DNA from: a virus
Direction: 5' to 3' (one strand)
Virus record (IMG/VR): IMGVR_UViG_3300032896_000435
Span: 1 to 35,913 of that record
Length of the DNA: 35,913 bases
In this document: positions 23,765 through 30,715 of the stretch, in pieces
How the letters are laid out: every line of letters starts with the position of its first letter
Position numbering within the stretch: the stretch's first letter is position 1
Notes under the pieces: model-generated
The model's database searches: none
What the model saw: only the letters and a program-made list of their open reading frames with translations
What the model was told of the DNA's origin: nothing
Program-made: the position numbers and the translations under genes

Positions 23765-24208
23765 TCAGTTCGGCAGGTCAGCGGAGTCTTGCGAAGGCTG
23801 GCGCTTGCGGCGGATGAAACTCGCAAGCGGGGACTCGGGAGCCTTCTCGGCGCTGACTTTGGAGCGGTCTGCGGGCGTCATGCCGAAGCGGCCCCATAGC
23901 GAGATCAGGGTGTTGCGGTCGGAACCCGTCATCGGCACAGGAACGTCGGCGACGACTCGCCCGTAGCGCATCCAGCAGGTGAGCCGGACAAGCATCTCGA
24001 AAGCGTCGCGGTCGCAGGCGAACGCCACGCCCGGCGCGAGCCGCTTCGCAATCTCCTTCCAAACCTTCTTCTCAGCCCTCGACAAGTGCTTCGGCGGACT
24101 ACCAAGCTCGCCGGACGGCTTCGGCTCGTTCGGACGCGCTCGCTGCGGATCGTGGATGAACGAACCTTTGGCGTCGAGGATGGCTGTTGGCTTGCGCGGG
24201 CGTCCCAT
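23765..24208 (-). CDS. Terminase small subunit, P27 family (TerS)
   Basis: A 147-residue protein of the P27/Terminase_4 family. It starts MGRPRKPTAILDAKG, and the family features GSP..LS..EKKVWKEIAK, FACDRDAFEMLVR and the C-terminal SLWGRFGMTPADRSKV follow in order. It recognises the packaging site and hands DNA to TerL. The usual TerS-TerL adjacency is broken here by the capsid gene. No ribosome site is visible before the ATG. Confidence 0.93.
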   Translation of the reverse strand: MGRPRKPTAILDAKGSFIHDPQRARPNEPKPSGELGSPPKHLSRAEKKVWKEIAKRLAPGVAFACDRDAFEMLVRLTCWMRYGRVVADVPVPMTGSDRNTLISLWGRFGMTPADRSKVSAEKAPESPLASFIRRKRQPSQDSADLPN

Positions 24209-24241
24209 GCAAACGAAACGCGAAGTCGAAACTCAGGTTGG

Positions 24242-24263
24242 TTTTTTGCGGTTGTGCAAAAAA
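24242..24263. other. AT-rich hairpin upstream of TerS
   Basis: TTTTTTGC (24242-24249) and GCAAAAAA (24256-24263) form a perfect 8-base stem with a 6-base loop, in an otherwise GC-rich spacer between the HNH and TerS genes (24209-24355). The TTTTTGCGGTTG motif at its left arm recurs near 24362. The order of T before A does not fit a terminator. It might be a packaging (cos/pac) or operator element; that is speculation. Confidence 0.5.
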
Positions 24264-24355
24264 ATGGCCGCCGCCGGGGCAGAGGCGAGTTGATCCCAGA
24301 GAAGTTGCGGGGGCACGGGTTTCGATGCGGTTGGCGACCACCGCCGCCATACGGG

Positions 24356-25120
24356 TCAGGTGTTTTTGCGGTTGCGGATGCGTTCGGCGCAGATGTCTGG
24401 CGGCGTGTCGAGCACTACGATCTCAGCGCCAGCGACGCGGAGCATATCTACGACCGCAGCCTTGGGGTTGCTGACGATGATCCATACGTGGTGCGTGCTG
24501 TATTGCGTGGCTTCGATGAACTGATCGCGCTTGGCGAGCACGCTGCCTATCGCGTCGGGCAGCGTTTCGTAGATCGGCAGACCCGTGACTTCCGACATCA
24601 CAACGTCGTAGTCGAACACATGGTCGTCCTGCGCAGCGTGCTGCTTCACGTACTCGCTTTTGCCCGCGCCGGGCAAGCCGCAAACAACAGTCGTGTTGCC
24701 GCGATTGCCGAGCGAATCGAACCGCGTTCCTTTGCGGTTTGTCCAACCGTATTCGCTTGCTGTCTTTGATGAGTGACACGGATGACACAAGCCTTGCAGA
24801 CGATCAGGATTGTAGAACTCGGCGACGCCGAAGTTATCGACAACCAGCCGCGCCGACAGGATGTGATCGACTTCCGTCGCTCGCTCGTGACCGCACGACC
24901 TGCACAGGATGTCGCGGCGAAGCACGATGCGGCGAGTCGCCTGCCACCTTGGCGTGCGGTACAGCTTGCGAATCGGATCGTTGTTGTCGCGGTATCGGTC
25001 GTATGCGCGGTTGTGCTCGATGCGGCGATTGGTCGTCTGGTGTTCGGCGCAGTATTTCGTGCCGTTGACCGCGCGGCGCAGGCACGGCGGAGGACAAAGG
25101 GGTGTTGGAGAACTTGGCAT
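24356..25120 (-). CDS. HNH endonuclease fused to a P-loop kinase-like domain
   Basis: A 254-residue two-domain protein. The N-terminus has a small Cys/His cluster (C9, C13, C24, H27). The HNH nuclease follows: zinc Cys pair C73/C76, D85-H86, N104, and C112/C115-H116 with K119. From residue 143 a P-loop NTPase begins with Walker A GLPGAGKS (148-155) and an FDYDVVMSE segment that could hold the Asp base of a kinase. HNH proteins beside the terminase genes help cos cleavage and packaging in HK97-like phages. The attached AAA_33-like domain resembles polynucleotide or nucleotide kinases, so the protein might cut and treat DNA ends; that is inference. No ribosome site is visible at the ATG, which lies inside a perfect dyad. 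Confidence 0.88.
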   Translation of the reverse strand: MPSSPTPLCPPPCLRRAVNGTKYCAEHQTTNRRIEHNRAYDRYRDNNDPIRKLYRTPRWQATRRIVLRRDILCRSCGHERATEVDHILSARLVVDNFGVAEFYNPDRLQGLCHPCHSSKTASEYGWTNRKGTRFDSLGNRGNTTVVCGLPGAGKSEYVKQHAAQDDHVFDYDVVMSEVTGLPIYETLPDAIGSVLAKRDQFIEATQYSTHHVWIIVSNPKAAVVDMLRVAGAEIVVLDTPPDICAERIRNRKNT

Positions 25121-25128
25121 GATGCCAA
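25114..25128. promoter_or_regulatory. 15-base perfect dyad over the start codon of the HNH gene
   Basis: TTGGCAT and ATGCCAA flank a single G. The dyad covers the ATG of the HNH-kinase gene, so it could be an operator or a hairpin that hides the start. With a one-base centre a hairpin is unlikely, so a protein-binding site fits better. Confidence 0.35.
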
Positions 25129-25163
25129 AGGAACAAGAAGTTGGGAAAATGAAGACGCGGGAC

Positions 25164-26423
25164 TTACGCGAGCCTGCGGAAAGGTATTTCCTCTCGGATT
25201 AGCTGCTTGCACGTGATGAGTTCGATTTGCATATTCTGTTCTCGTTTTAGGCGGGCGACCTCCGCTTCGGCACCTTTGGTGAAGTCGAAGGCGATAATCA
25301 TTCCGCGCTTGTCTTTCTGGCGTTCAAGCACGCCCACGAAGTTGTCTATCACGGGTCTCCCCACTGATTCCGTTTGCTTCACTTGGATCGGATGATTCTC
25401 CATGAAAGTGAATCCGTCGATGCCCATATCAGAGACTTTTCGCGGACTATGGCGACCCTGTACGGCGTCAACCGCCCACATCTGAAATTCCTGCCAAGTC
25501 AATTGGTGGAGATGCTTTTCATGTTCCACCATTCCGTGGACTTCAATTGTCGGAGCGCCGATCTTGCGAAGCCTGTTCTGCACGACGCGTAGCGCCTGTT
25601 GCGAAATGTCTATGCCGATGCAACGCCGCCCAAGGTGCATAGCTGCTTCGAGCGTCGTTCCGCACCCGCAAAATGCGTCAAGCACCACGTCGCCTTTGTT
25701 GGAGGAGGCTTTGATAATGTTCTCAAGGAGCCGCAGCGGTTTCTGCGTCGGGTACCCTATTCGTTCCTTGGCCGACGGCATGATGGGTTGCATGACCCAC
25801 ACATCATCCGGGTGCTTCCCAAGAGGATTCGCCTCGTACTTGTCATAAACCTTGTCCCCGCGAAACGCTTTTGCTTTGTATTGAAGGCGCTCTAGGCTCT
25901 CCTTTGAATATTCCGTTCTGACGGCGTCCGCGTTGAAAGTCCACGTCTTGCCTTTGGTATAGAAAAAGATGTTGTCATGTCGTCTTCCAAAACGCTGCTT
26001 CGAGACTCCTCCGCCCCTGTAGTACCAAATCACTTCGTTTTGAAGATTTCCGTAGCCGAAAATCTTGTCCAATTCGACCTTCACATAATGACCGATGTGC
26101 CAGTCCAAATGAACGTAGATGCTCCCGGTCTGAGAGAGTTTCTGATGCAGTTTTCGCAGGCGTTCCACAAGATAGTTGAGGTAGGTCTCAATGCCACCCT
26201 TCCAGCGATCCTCAAACGCATACCGTTCCGCGTCATCTTCTCCCCAGAACGTCTCATAGTAGCGTTGGCTGTAGAAAGGCGGGTCGATATAGATCAAATC
26301 TACAGACTCGTCCTCGATGCAGTCCAGCATCGTGAGGCAGTCTCCTCGGTACAAATGGTTCCGGGCGTCGATATTGAAGCTGAGTTGTCGTGCCTTATTA
26401 GATGTGCTTGCGACCGATCCCAT
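25164..26423 (-). CDS. DNA adenine-type methyltransferase with C-terminal Mrr-like nuclease domain
   Basis: A 419-residue fusion. The N-terminal 300 residues are a beta-class N6-adenine or N4-cytosine methyltransferase: catalytic DPPF at residues 47-50 comes before the S-adenosylmethionine motif FCGCGTT at about 249-255. The last about 110 residues look like a PD-(D/E)XK nuclease of the Mrr type: WQEFQMWAVDAVQG, then MGIDGF with its Asp, and QVKQ with its Lys at about 347-350. So one protein may both methylate and cut DNA. The start is uncertain: GTG at 26537 would add 38 atypical residues; I prefer ATG at 26423. It follows the glycosyltransferase run and precedes the HNH gene. Confidence 0.88.
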   Translation of the reverse strand: MGSVASTSNKARQLSFNIDARNHLYRGDCLTMLDCIEDESVDLIYIDPPFYSQRYYETFWGEDDAERYAFEDRWKGGIETYLNYLVERLRKLHQKLSQTGSIYVHLDWHIGHYVKVELDKIFGYGNLQNEVIWYYRGGGVSKQRFGRRHDNIFFYTKGKTWTFNADAVRTEYSKESLERLQYKAKAFRGDKVYDKYEANPLGKHPDDVWVMQPIMPSAKERIGYPTQKPLRLLENIIKASSNKGDVVLDAFCGCGTTLEAAMHLGRRCIGIDISQQALRVVQNRLRKIGAPTIEVHGMVEHEKHLHQLTWQEFQMWAVDAVQGRHSPRKVSDMGIDGFTFMENHPIQVKQTESVGRPVIDNFVGVLERQKDKRGMIIAFDFTKGAEAEVARLKREQNMQIELITCKQLIREEIPFRRLA

Positions 26424-26538
26424 AGTGACGCACCCATCCCCCGGCCAAGATCGTAGAAAAAGCGAAGGCAGATGTATCTGGAACGAAAGGTCAGGTTCGG
26501 TACAGGTATTCCGACGAGGTATTGAGGCTTTCGACACT

Positions 26539-27216
26539 TCAGGATTCCCGACCGTGCCCTTGCGGAAATCGCCGCTTGTGCGCTTCGAGCATCATTTCCT
26601 TCACGTACCTGTGCCCGCTGTCCGACAGATGACAAGAAATCCGGTCGTTTGTCGGCAGCGGAACCGCTTCGCGGAAGTTGTACGTCCTTCCCATCGAGTA
26701 ACGCTTGTCGTCCGTGATCGGAACGGCGTTCGCCTGCATCACTTTCGCGACCCACTGGTCTTCGAGGTTCTCCGTGGACGGGATTTCCACGGCAAGGATC
26801 AGATCAGTCGCTCGCGGCGACAGCCAATAGCCCGGCCCGCCGTGCAGAAAGCTCAAGCCGGGATTCAGCTTGGAGTTCAACGGCCACGATCCCTTGTTGC
26901 CGACGAACTCGCCGCGCTCGAAGTTAGACGCCGCGAGGCGCAACGGATCAACGAACGTATCGGTGAAGCACTGGAAAATCCAGTCGTGGCTCAGGTTCCG
27001 CGCGGCAAGGTGCCCAAGCTGCGTCTTCCACGGCAACGATGCGTAGTCGTCCTTCGCGCTGACAAGAATCTCGTCGGGCAGCGGGTTCTCGTTTCCGTGA
27101 CCGAGGATGAAGAAGATCGGAAACGGGCTGAGCTTTCCCCAAGTGTCGCGGATGATCTGGTTGTGGCCGAGTTCGCGATCCTTCTTGCACGAACTGACGA
27201 CGATGCAGGGGTTCAT
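26539..27216 (-). CDS. Galactosyltransferase-like enzyme (GT31/fringe type), paralogue 2
   Basis: A 225-residue soluble enzyme with features of beta-1,3-galactosyltransferase/fringe families: SSCKKDRELGHNQIIRDTWG near the N-terminus, FTDTFVDPLRL in place of the DDDTYV metal motif (only the last Asp-Thr is kept), HGGPGYWLSPRA and NLEDQWVAK (the 'E-D' motif). It is clearly a paralogue of the product of 27386-28201. The ATG overlaps the stop of the small gene upstream (ATGA). It transfers a sugar to an unknown acceptor; loss of part of the DXD motif makes the metal use uncertain. Confidence 0.8.
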   Translation of the reverse strand: MNPCIVVSSCKKDRELGHNQIIRDTWGKLSPFPIFFILGHGNENPLPDEILVSAKDDYASLPWKTQLGHLAARNLSHDWIFQCFTDTFVDPLRLAASNFERGEFVGNKGSWPLNSKLNPGLSFLHGGPGYWLSPRATDLILAVEIPSTENLEDQWVAKVMQANAVPITDDKRYSMGRTYNFREAVPLPTNDRISCHLSDSGHRYVKEMMLEAHKRRFPQGHGRES

Positions 27217-27389
27217 TCGTCGTCAACCTGCCGATGCTTCAACTCGAAAACCCCGGCTTCCCACATCTCTCGAATTGTGGCAACTGTTTCGGGGGGGGGA
27301 ATCTCGAAGCTAAGCTCGCAACTCATCCCCAACTCGATGGTCATCGTGCCCGACTTGTCTATCAGGTAGTATTCATAGTGTCCGGTCAT
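27213..27389 (-). CDS. 58-residue protein with a nine-base C tract
   Basis: A small protein starting MTGHYEYYLIDKSG, mostly beta-strand with a helical end. It overlaps both neighbouring glycosyltransferase genes by ATGA junctions and has a GGAGG ribosome site, so it is a real member of the operon. A run of nine G on the plus strand (27291-27299) codes three Pro in a row. A change in the length of this run would alter its last 30 residues but would not fuse it to the next gene, because stops follow in both other frames. Function unknown. Confidence 0.75.
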   Translation of the reverse strand: MTGHYEYYLIDKSGTMTIELGMSCELSFEIPPPETVATIREMWEAGVFELKHRQVDDE

Positions 27390-28201
27390 ATCCCCTCCGT
27401 GAAATTCAAACTCTTCTTGATCGCCGGGATGCGCGACATGTACGCCTCGTCCTGCTCCGTCCACTGCCCGGTGAGTTCTTTTCTCTGCTCTTGGCGCAGC
27501 CAGTCGGAGTTCCAGTTGTGGATTCCGAGCACCCGCTGGAAGTACGAGTTGTAATTTGTCCAAAGGTGGTTCGTGATGTTTGAATTGTGAAGCGAAACTC
27601 CGCCGCGCATCGAGCAGTGGTCGTAGCGGCTGTCGTGGTATCCGACGACGCCGTACTTTCGCATCACGCCGCCTACCATGATGTCCTCGGACTTAGCGCC
27701 GCCAGTTCCCGCGTATACCAGCTTGCGCATGAAGTCGGCGCTCATCCAGTAGCCCGATCCGCCGCACGGATAGCCTTCCCACACGTTATGGAAGTAGACA
27801 TTCCCGACGACCTGCTGGGACTGCACAGCGCCGTGCTTGAACTCTTCCACGAGCCGGGGAATCGAAATGTACGTGTCCCTGAACGCCTGAAAGATGAAGT
27901 CGAAGCCGTTATCCAAGGCGAACTGGCAGTTCCAGATGGTTTTGTCCGGCAGGTGGTTCCAGTCGTCAGTGATAGTCGTAAAAACCTCGTGACGATCCGA
28001 TGACACTGGGTTGATAGCCGTGGTTGAGAGGCCGCCGACGTGGATGATGTAGGGGATCGGGTTGTAGTGACCATCGACAAAACTGTTGAGGGTGTAGTCC
28101 CACTTGTCGGCGACATTTCCCCAAGTCTCGGCGATGACCTTGTGATCGCCGTTGCGCATGTCGTCCTGACAGCTTGAAATAGCAATTAAGAATCGGCTCA
28201 T
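27386..28201 (-). CDS. Galactosyltransferase-like enzyme (GT31/fringe type), paralogue 1
   Basis: A 271-residue enzyme starting MSRFLIAISSCQDDM. It shares order and motifs with the product of 26539-27216: SSC..D...GDHKVIAETWG, FIFQAFRDTYIS.PRL (DTY of the DDDTYV motif), CGGSGYWMSADF, and KSEDIMVGGVM. There is no membrane anchor, so it works in the cytoplasm on a nucleotide-sugar donor. The ATG at 28201 overlaps the stop of the 65-residue gene; no strong ribosome site is present, so translation probably depends on coupling. The acceptor may be phage protein, phage DNA or host surface glycan; the sequence does not decide. Confidence 0.82.
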   Translation of the reverse strand: MSRFLIAISSCQDDMRNGDHKVIAETWGNVADKWDYTLNSFVDGHYNPIPYIIHVGGLSTTAINPVSSDRHEVFTTITDDWNHLPDKTIWNCQFALDNGFDFIFQAFRDTYISIPRLVEEFKHGAVQSQQVVGNVYFHNVWEGYPCGGSGYWMSADFMRKLVYAGTGGAKSEDIMVGGVMRKYGVVGYHDSRYDHCSMRGGVSLHNSNITNHLWTNYNSYFQRVLGIHNWNSDWLRQEQRKELTGQWTEQDEAYMSRIPAIKKSLNFTEGI

Positions 28202-28395
28202 GCTGCACCGAGATAGTGGCGTATCCATGCCCAGCGCAGCCAAAACCACCCGTGAACGCGCTCAAGCAACGTCGGCGGAGTGGTTTCGCATTCCAACCGC
28301 TCGCCCATCCTCAGTGCCCGGAAGCAAGCTGCCTCGAAACTGAGATAGACTTTGCGTCCCGCCAAGTCTCGCGTGAAATATCTGTACATACCCAT
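28198..28395 (-). CDS. Small basic, Trp-rich protein between epimerase and glycosyltransferase
   Basis: A 65-residue protein starting MGMYRYFTRDLAGRKV. The C-terminal WFWLRWAWIRHYLG is strongly aromatic and may bind a membrane surface. AAGGAGG lies at a good distance before the ATG at 28395, which overlaps the epimerase stop. GTG at 28398 is the alternative start. Function unknown; it may anchor the glycosyltransferases, which is speculation. Confidence 0.7.
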   Translation of the reverse strand: MGMYRYFTRDLAGRKVYLSFEAACFRALRMGERLECETTPPTLLERVHGWFWLRWAWIRHYLGAA

Positions 28396-29285
28396 CACGC
28401 CGCCTCCTTTTGCTTCGCGGCTGCGACGGCAGGGAAAGCCTCGAAGATGTGGTCTACCAATCTCCGTGTCGCCTTGAAGCCGAGATGATCGAACGCGGGC
28501 TGGATGTCGCTGACGAGAATCTTGGCATCGCCGGGACGGGGATCGGTGTACTTCACGTCCACGCCGAGCAGCTTGGCGACATCATTCATCGAGGTCTGCA
28601 CGCCCGTGGCGATGTCGAACGTGCATCCGCTGACCTTTGACTCGGCAGCGAGCAGGAACGCTTCCGCTACATCGTCGGCGTGGACGAAGTCGCGAGACTG
28701 GGTGCCGTCTCCGGTGATCGTGAAGTGTCCGTCGCGCTCATAGCTGATGTCGAGGCCCGCGAACGCGCAGGGCTGGTATTCCGTCCGCGACTGACCGCTG
28801 CCGTAGATGTTGCTCGGGCGCAGGCCCATGACGCTCAGACCCTTCTCGGCGAACACCTCGACCGCGACTTCGCACAGGTGCTTCGTTCGCCTGTAGATCG
28901 TGTCCACGTCCGAAAGGCAAATATTGCTGCTGCAAACGGCGACGCGGGGAACCTTGGCGGCGAGGGCGACGGTGAGGACGTTGACCGTGCCGAACACGTT
29001 CACCGCGACGGCTCGCTTGGCGAAGTCGCGGCAGTTGAGGTTCCTGCCGTAGGCGGCGAGATGCAGGATCGCGTCGGGCTTGACATCCTCGACGACCCGA
29101 GCGAGCGCGGCGAAGTCCGTGATGTCCACGTAGTAATGGAGACCGCCGATATAGATGCCGACACTGGCTCCGCACGTAGGCTCGCAGTTGTCGATCACGA
29201 AAACTTCGTGCCCGGCCGCTTTCGCCGCAGCGGCGGCGTGCCGACCGAGAAAACCGAGACCGCCTGTGATGAGATATTTGCTCAC
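28395..29285 (-). CDS. NAD-dependent epimerase/dehydratase (extended SDR)
   Basis: A 296-residue nucleotide-sugar enzyme. The NAD-binding loop GGLGFLG has its glycines at 8, 11 and 14, VID follows at the end of strand 2, and the catalytic set is Ser119/120, Tyr131 and Lys135 (YRRTK). SRDFVHADDVAEA and the C-terminal GDAKILVSDIQPA..LGF are also typical of GalE/UDP-sugar 4-epimerases and related dehydratases. The start is GTG at 29285, overlapping the previous stop (GTGA). It probably makes the donor sugar for the glycosyltransferases downstream. The exact sugar cannot be told. Confidence 0.92.
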   Translation of the reverse strand: MSKYLITGGLGFLGRHAAAAAKAAGHEVFVIDNCEPTCGASVGIYIGGLHYYVDITDFAALARVVEDVKPDAILHLAAYGRNLNCRDFAKRAVAVNVFGTVNVLTVALAAKVPRVAVCSSNICLSDVDTIYRRTKHLCEVAVEVFAEKGLSVMGLRPSNIYGSGQSRTEYQPCAFAGLDISYERDGHFTITGDGTQSRDFVHADDVAEAFLLAAESKVSGCTFDIATGVQTSMNDVAKLLGVDVKYTDPRPGDAKILVSDIQPAFDHLGFKATRRLVDHIFEAFPAVAAAKQKEAA

Positions 29286-29608
29286 GACTTCACCCCGAAA
29301 CGCTCGTTGAGCTTGTCGGCGATCTTGCAGGCTGCCGCGAAGTCCGACAGGAATGCTCCGGCTCCTTCCGGCTTGTTCCCGGTGACCGAAGACACGATCT
29401 CCAGCACTTCTTCCCACGTGATCGGCGGGATAGCAGGAAATAAATCAAAATCCGTATGCCAAGGCGGCAACACTTTTTCCTCGGTTACGACCGCATACTC
29501 CCTGCCCGCGTGCTCGGCGCTGACCTTGATGATGCCCTCAGCGTTGGGGTACGCCCTCACACTCGTCCCATCAGGATTTTTGATTTCGATGTAACTCACC
29601 TTACTCAT
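29282..29608 (-). CDS. Protein of unknown function upstream of the epimerase
   Basis: A 108-residue protein starting MSKVSYIEIKNPDG. The N-terminal 45 residues look beta-rich; the C-terminal part, from TWEEVLEIVSS to KIADKLNERFG, is helical. It has a good ribosome site (AAGGAG), which lies inside the previous small gene, and overlaps both neighbours by four bases. No known motif. Confidence 0.8.
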   Translation of the reverse strand: MSKVSYIEIKNPDGTSVRAYPNAEGIIKVSAEHAGREYAVVTEEKVLPPWHTDFDLFPAIPPITWEEVLEIVSSVTGNKPEGAGAFLSDFAAACKIADKLNERFGVKS

Positions 29609-29727
29609 TGCTGTTTCTCCTTTTTCGATTTCGGACGACCGCGCTTCTTAGAGCCGGGCTTCGGCGGCTTTCCGCCATTGCAGGCTGGGCAAGTCAAGAC
29701 GACATGCGGATGCTTGGGGCAGTTCAT
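29605..29727 (-). CDS. 40-residue zinc-knuckle / AT-hook-like protein
   Basis: A tiny protein starting MNCPKHPHVVLTCPAC: two Cys/His pairs (C-x-x-H and C-x-x-C) could hold one zinc. It ends in a basic stretch with an AT-hook-type core (KKRGRPKSKK). It overlaps the genes on both sides (ATGA at each end), which strongly supports it. It may bind DNA and regulate the operon; that is inference from the motif. Confidence 0.65.
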   Translation of the reverse strand: MNCPKHPHVVLTCPACNGGKPPKPGSKKRGRPKSKKEKQQ

Positions 29728-29882
29728 ACGCCCCAATCCCGCTTGAGCTTCGCATGGCAACGCTCACAGAACTCGTAGTCGTTGACGCCAGCGCCCTGCT
29801 CCGCGTAGAAGTGGCAGCGGTCGCACAGGTTTTCCCTGAGCCATCGTTCCCACGCCTGCTGTCTCTTTTGTTTCGTGTCCAC
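29724..29882 (-). CDS. 52-residue zinc-ribbon-type protein
   Basis: A small protein with the pattern LCDRCHFYAEQGAG....FCERCHAKL, i.e. two C-x-x-C-H knuckles spaced like a zinc ribbon, after a helix (KQKRQQAWERWLRE). The only likely start is GTG at 29882, which lacks a good ribosome site. Its stop overlaps the next ATG. It is the first gene of the overlapping run that ends in the second glycosyltransferase. Confidence 0.65.
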   Translation of the reverse strand: MDTKQKRQQAWERWLRENLCDRCHFYAEQGAGVNDYEFCERCHAKLKRDWGV

Positions 29883-29975
29883 ACTGAGGGGTGAAAAGCT
29901 GCTTTTTTCACTAACTAGCGATCCGGGGAAATTTCGATGTTTGCGCCCCGCGCTCTATGAGTGCAGAGGGCACCA
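29883..29975. promoter_or_regulatory. Spacer between divergent small genes
   Basis: This stretch separates the minus-strand operon from the plus-strand block and must hold start signals for at least one of them. A hairpin with arms GTGAAAA (29891-29897) and TTTTCAC (29905-29911) is visible. I see no convincing -35/-10 pair. Confidence 0.4.
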
Positions 29976-30191
29976 ATGACATCGGAAACCTTAGAAGCGG
30001 TAAAAACCGTAACGTGGATTGTCGGCAAGCTGCTTGCCTGCATCGAGGCGATCATCAGGATCGCGAAGCCGATTCGCCGCCTATGGGACGCGCTGCGGGG
30101 CAAGAAGCGCAGGTCGGAGGGCAGGCATCCCCGCAAGACTCGACGCCGCAAAGCTCGCAGCCGCCATCGCAACCGGAGTGGGTCGCCTTGA
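29976..30191 (+). CDS. Small basic protein, doubtful
   Basis: A 71-residue frame starting MTSETLEAVKTVTWIVG. The first 40 residues give a plausible amphipathic or membrane helix (TWIVGKLLACIEAIIRI). The last 30 are an Arg-rich tail that may be out of frame. A weak AGAGGG precedes the ATG. The neighbouring frame also looks protein-like after about 30110 (Ser/Pro/Gln-rich), so the true end is unclear. No known family. Confidence 0.35.
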   Translation: MTSETLEAVKTVTWIVGKLLACIEAIIRIAKPIRRLWDALRGKKRRSEGRHPRKTRRRKARSRHRNRSGSP

Positions 30192-30339
30192 ACTTGCGAT
30201 GCGCCGCATCGAGCGGGTATAGAGTTGTGGGACGAAATGCGGGGCACGGGCGGTATGTCTACGCTCGACACGTCGAAAGGAGAACTGAGAATGAAACGCT
30301 ATTTGACGAGCGGCGCGGAACAGCGGGTTTTCCGCTGTC

Positions 30340-30600
30340 GTGGTCGCTCGCCTCTTCGTTCCAGAGCACGACGGCTGTATTTCTAGGGACGCTTGCATTG
30401 ACTGCGAGGATTACTTTTCCCCGATATACCTCAGCGGAGACGGGAACGGACCGGGAGCATACGATCCGCTTCCCCCGGAAAATTTGCCGGAGGCTTATCG
30501 CCTTGCGCATTGGGTAAAAGAACGCTTTTCCATTTTGGACTATCCGCCGGGCTTAGGCGTGTTCGTCTATGACAGGCGTGGCGGAGACTGGTGTCTATGA
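30340..30600 (+). CDS. Unknown protein, possibly frame-damaged at its 5' end
   Basis: An 86-residue frame with natural-looking sequence (DACIDCEDYFSPIYL, then LPPENLPEAYRLAHW). Its only start is a GTG at 30340 without ribosome site. Just upstream, ATG 30291 has a strong site (AAAGGAG) and opens a frame MKRYLTSGAEQRVF that ends in nonsense after about 30 codons. Skipping one base in the TTTTCC run near 30328-30333 would join both into a protein of about 102 residues. So the intact gene was probably 30291-30600. Confidence 0.55.
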   Translation: MVARLFVPEHDGCISRDACIDCEDYFSPIYLSGDGNGPGAYDPLPPENLPEAYRLAHWVKERFSILDYPPGLGVFVYDRRGGDWCL

Positions 30601-30680
30601 GCGGCGAAGGTTGACATTCAGTTCGAGGAACCCGTTCAACGCTTCCCGCGTTCTTAGGGCTATCCCGTGTCGGCGCAAAC

Positions 30681-30709
30681 TTGCCGAAAAAGGTACACGG
30701 TTCTACAAT
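30681..30709 (+). promoter_or_regulatory. Sigma-70-type promoter for the 30716 gene
   Basis: TTGCCG (30681-30686) and TACAAT (30704-30709) are spaced by exactly 17 bases. The next ATG lies 7 bases after the -10 box, where transcription should start. The message would be leaderless, and no ribosome site is present. Confidence 0.55.
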
Positions 30710-30715
30710 CGCCGC

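Noticed and set aside
24773-25216. Plus-strand frame opposite the HNH gene
   Set aside because: Antisense to clear HNH motifs, no own pattern.
29648-29911. 87-codon minus-strand frame
   Set aside because: Ser/Arg/Ala-rich; the 52- and 40-residue zinc genes on the same strand in other frames have motifs and perfect overlaps.
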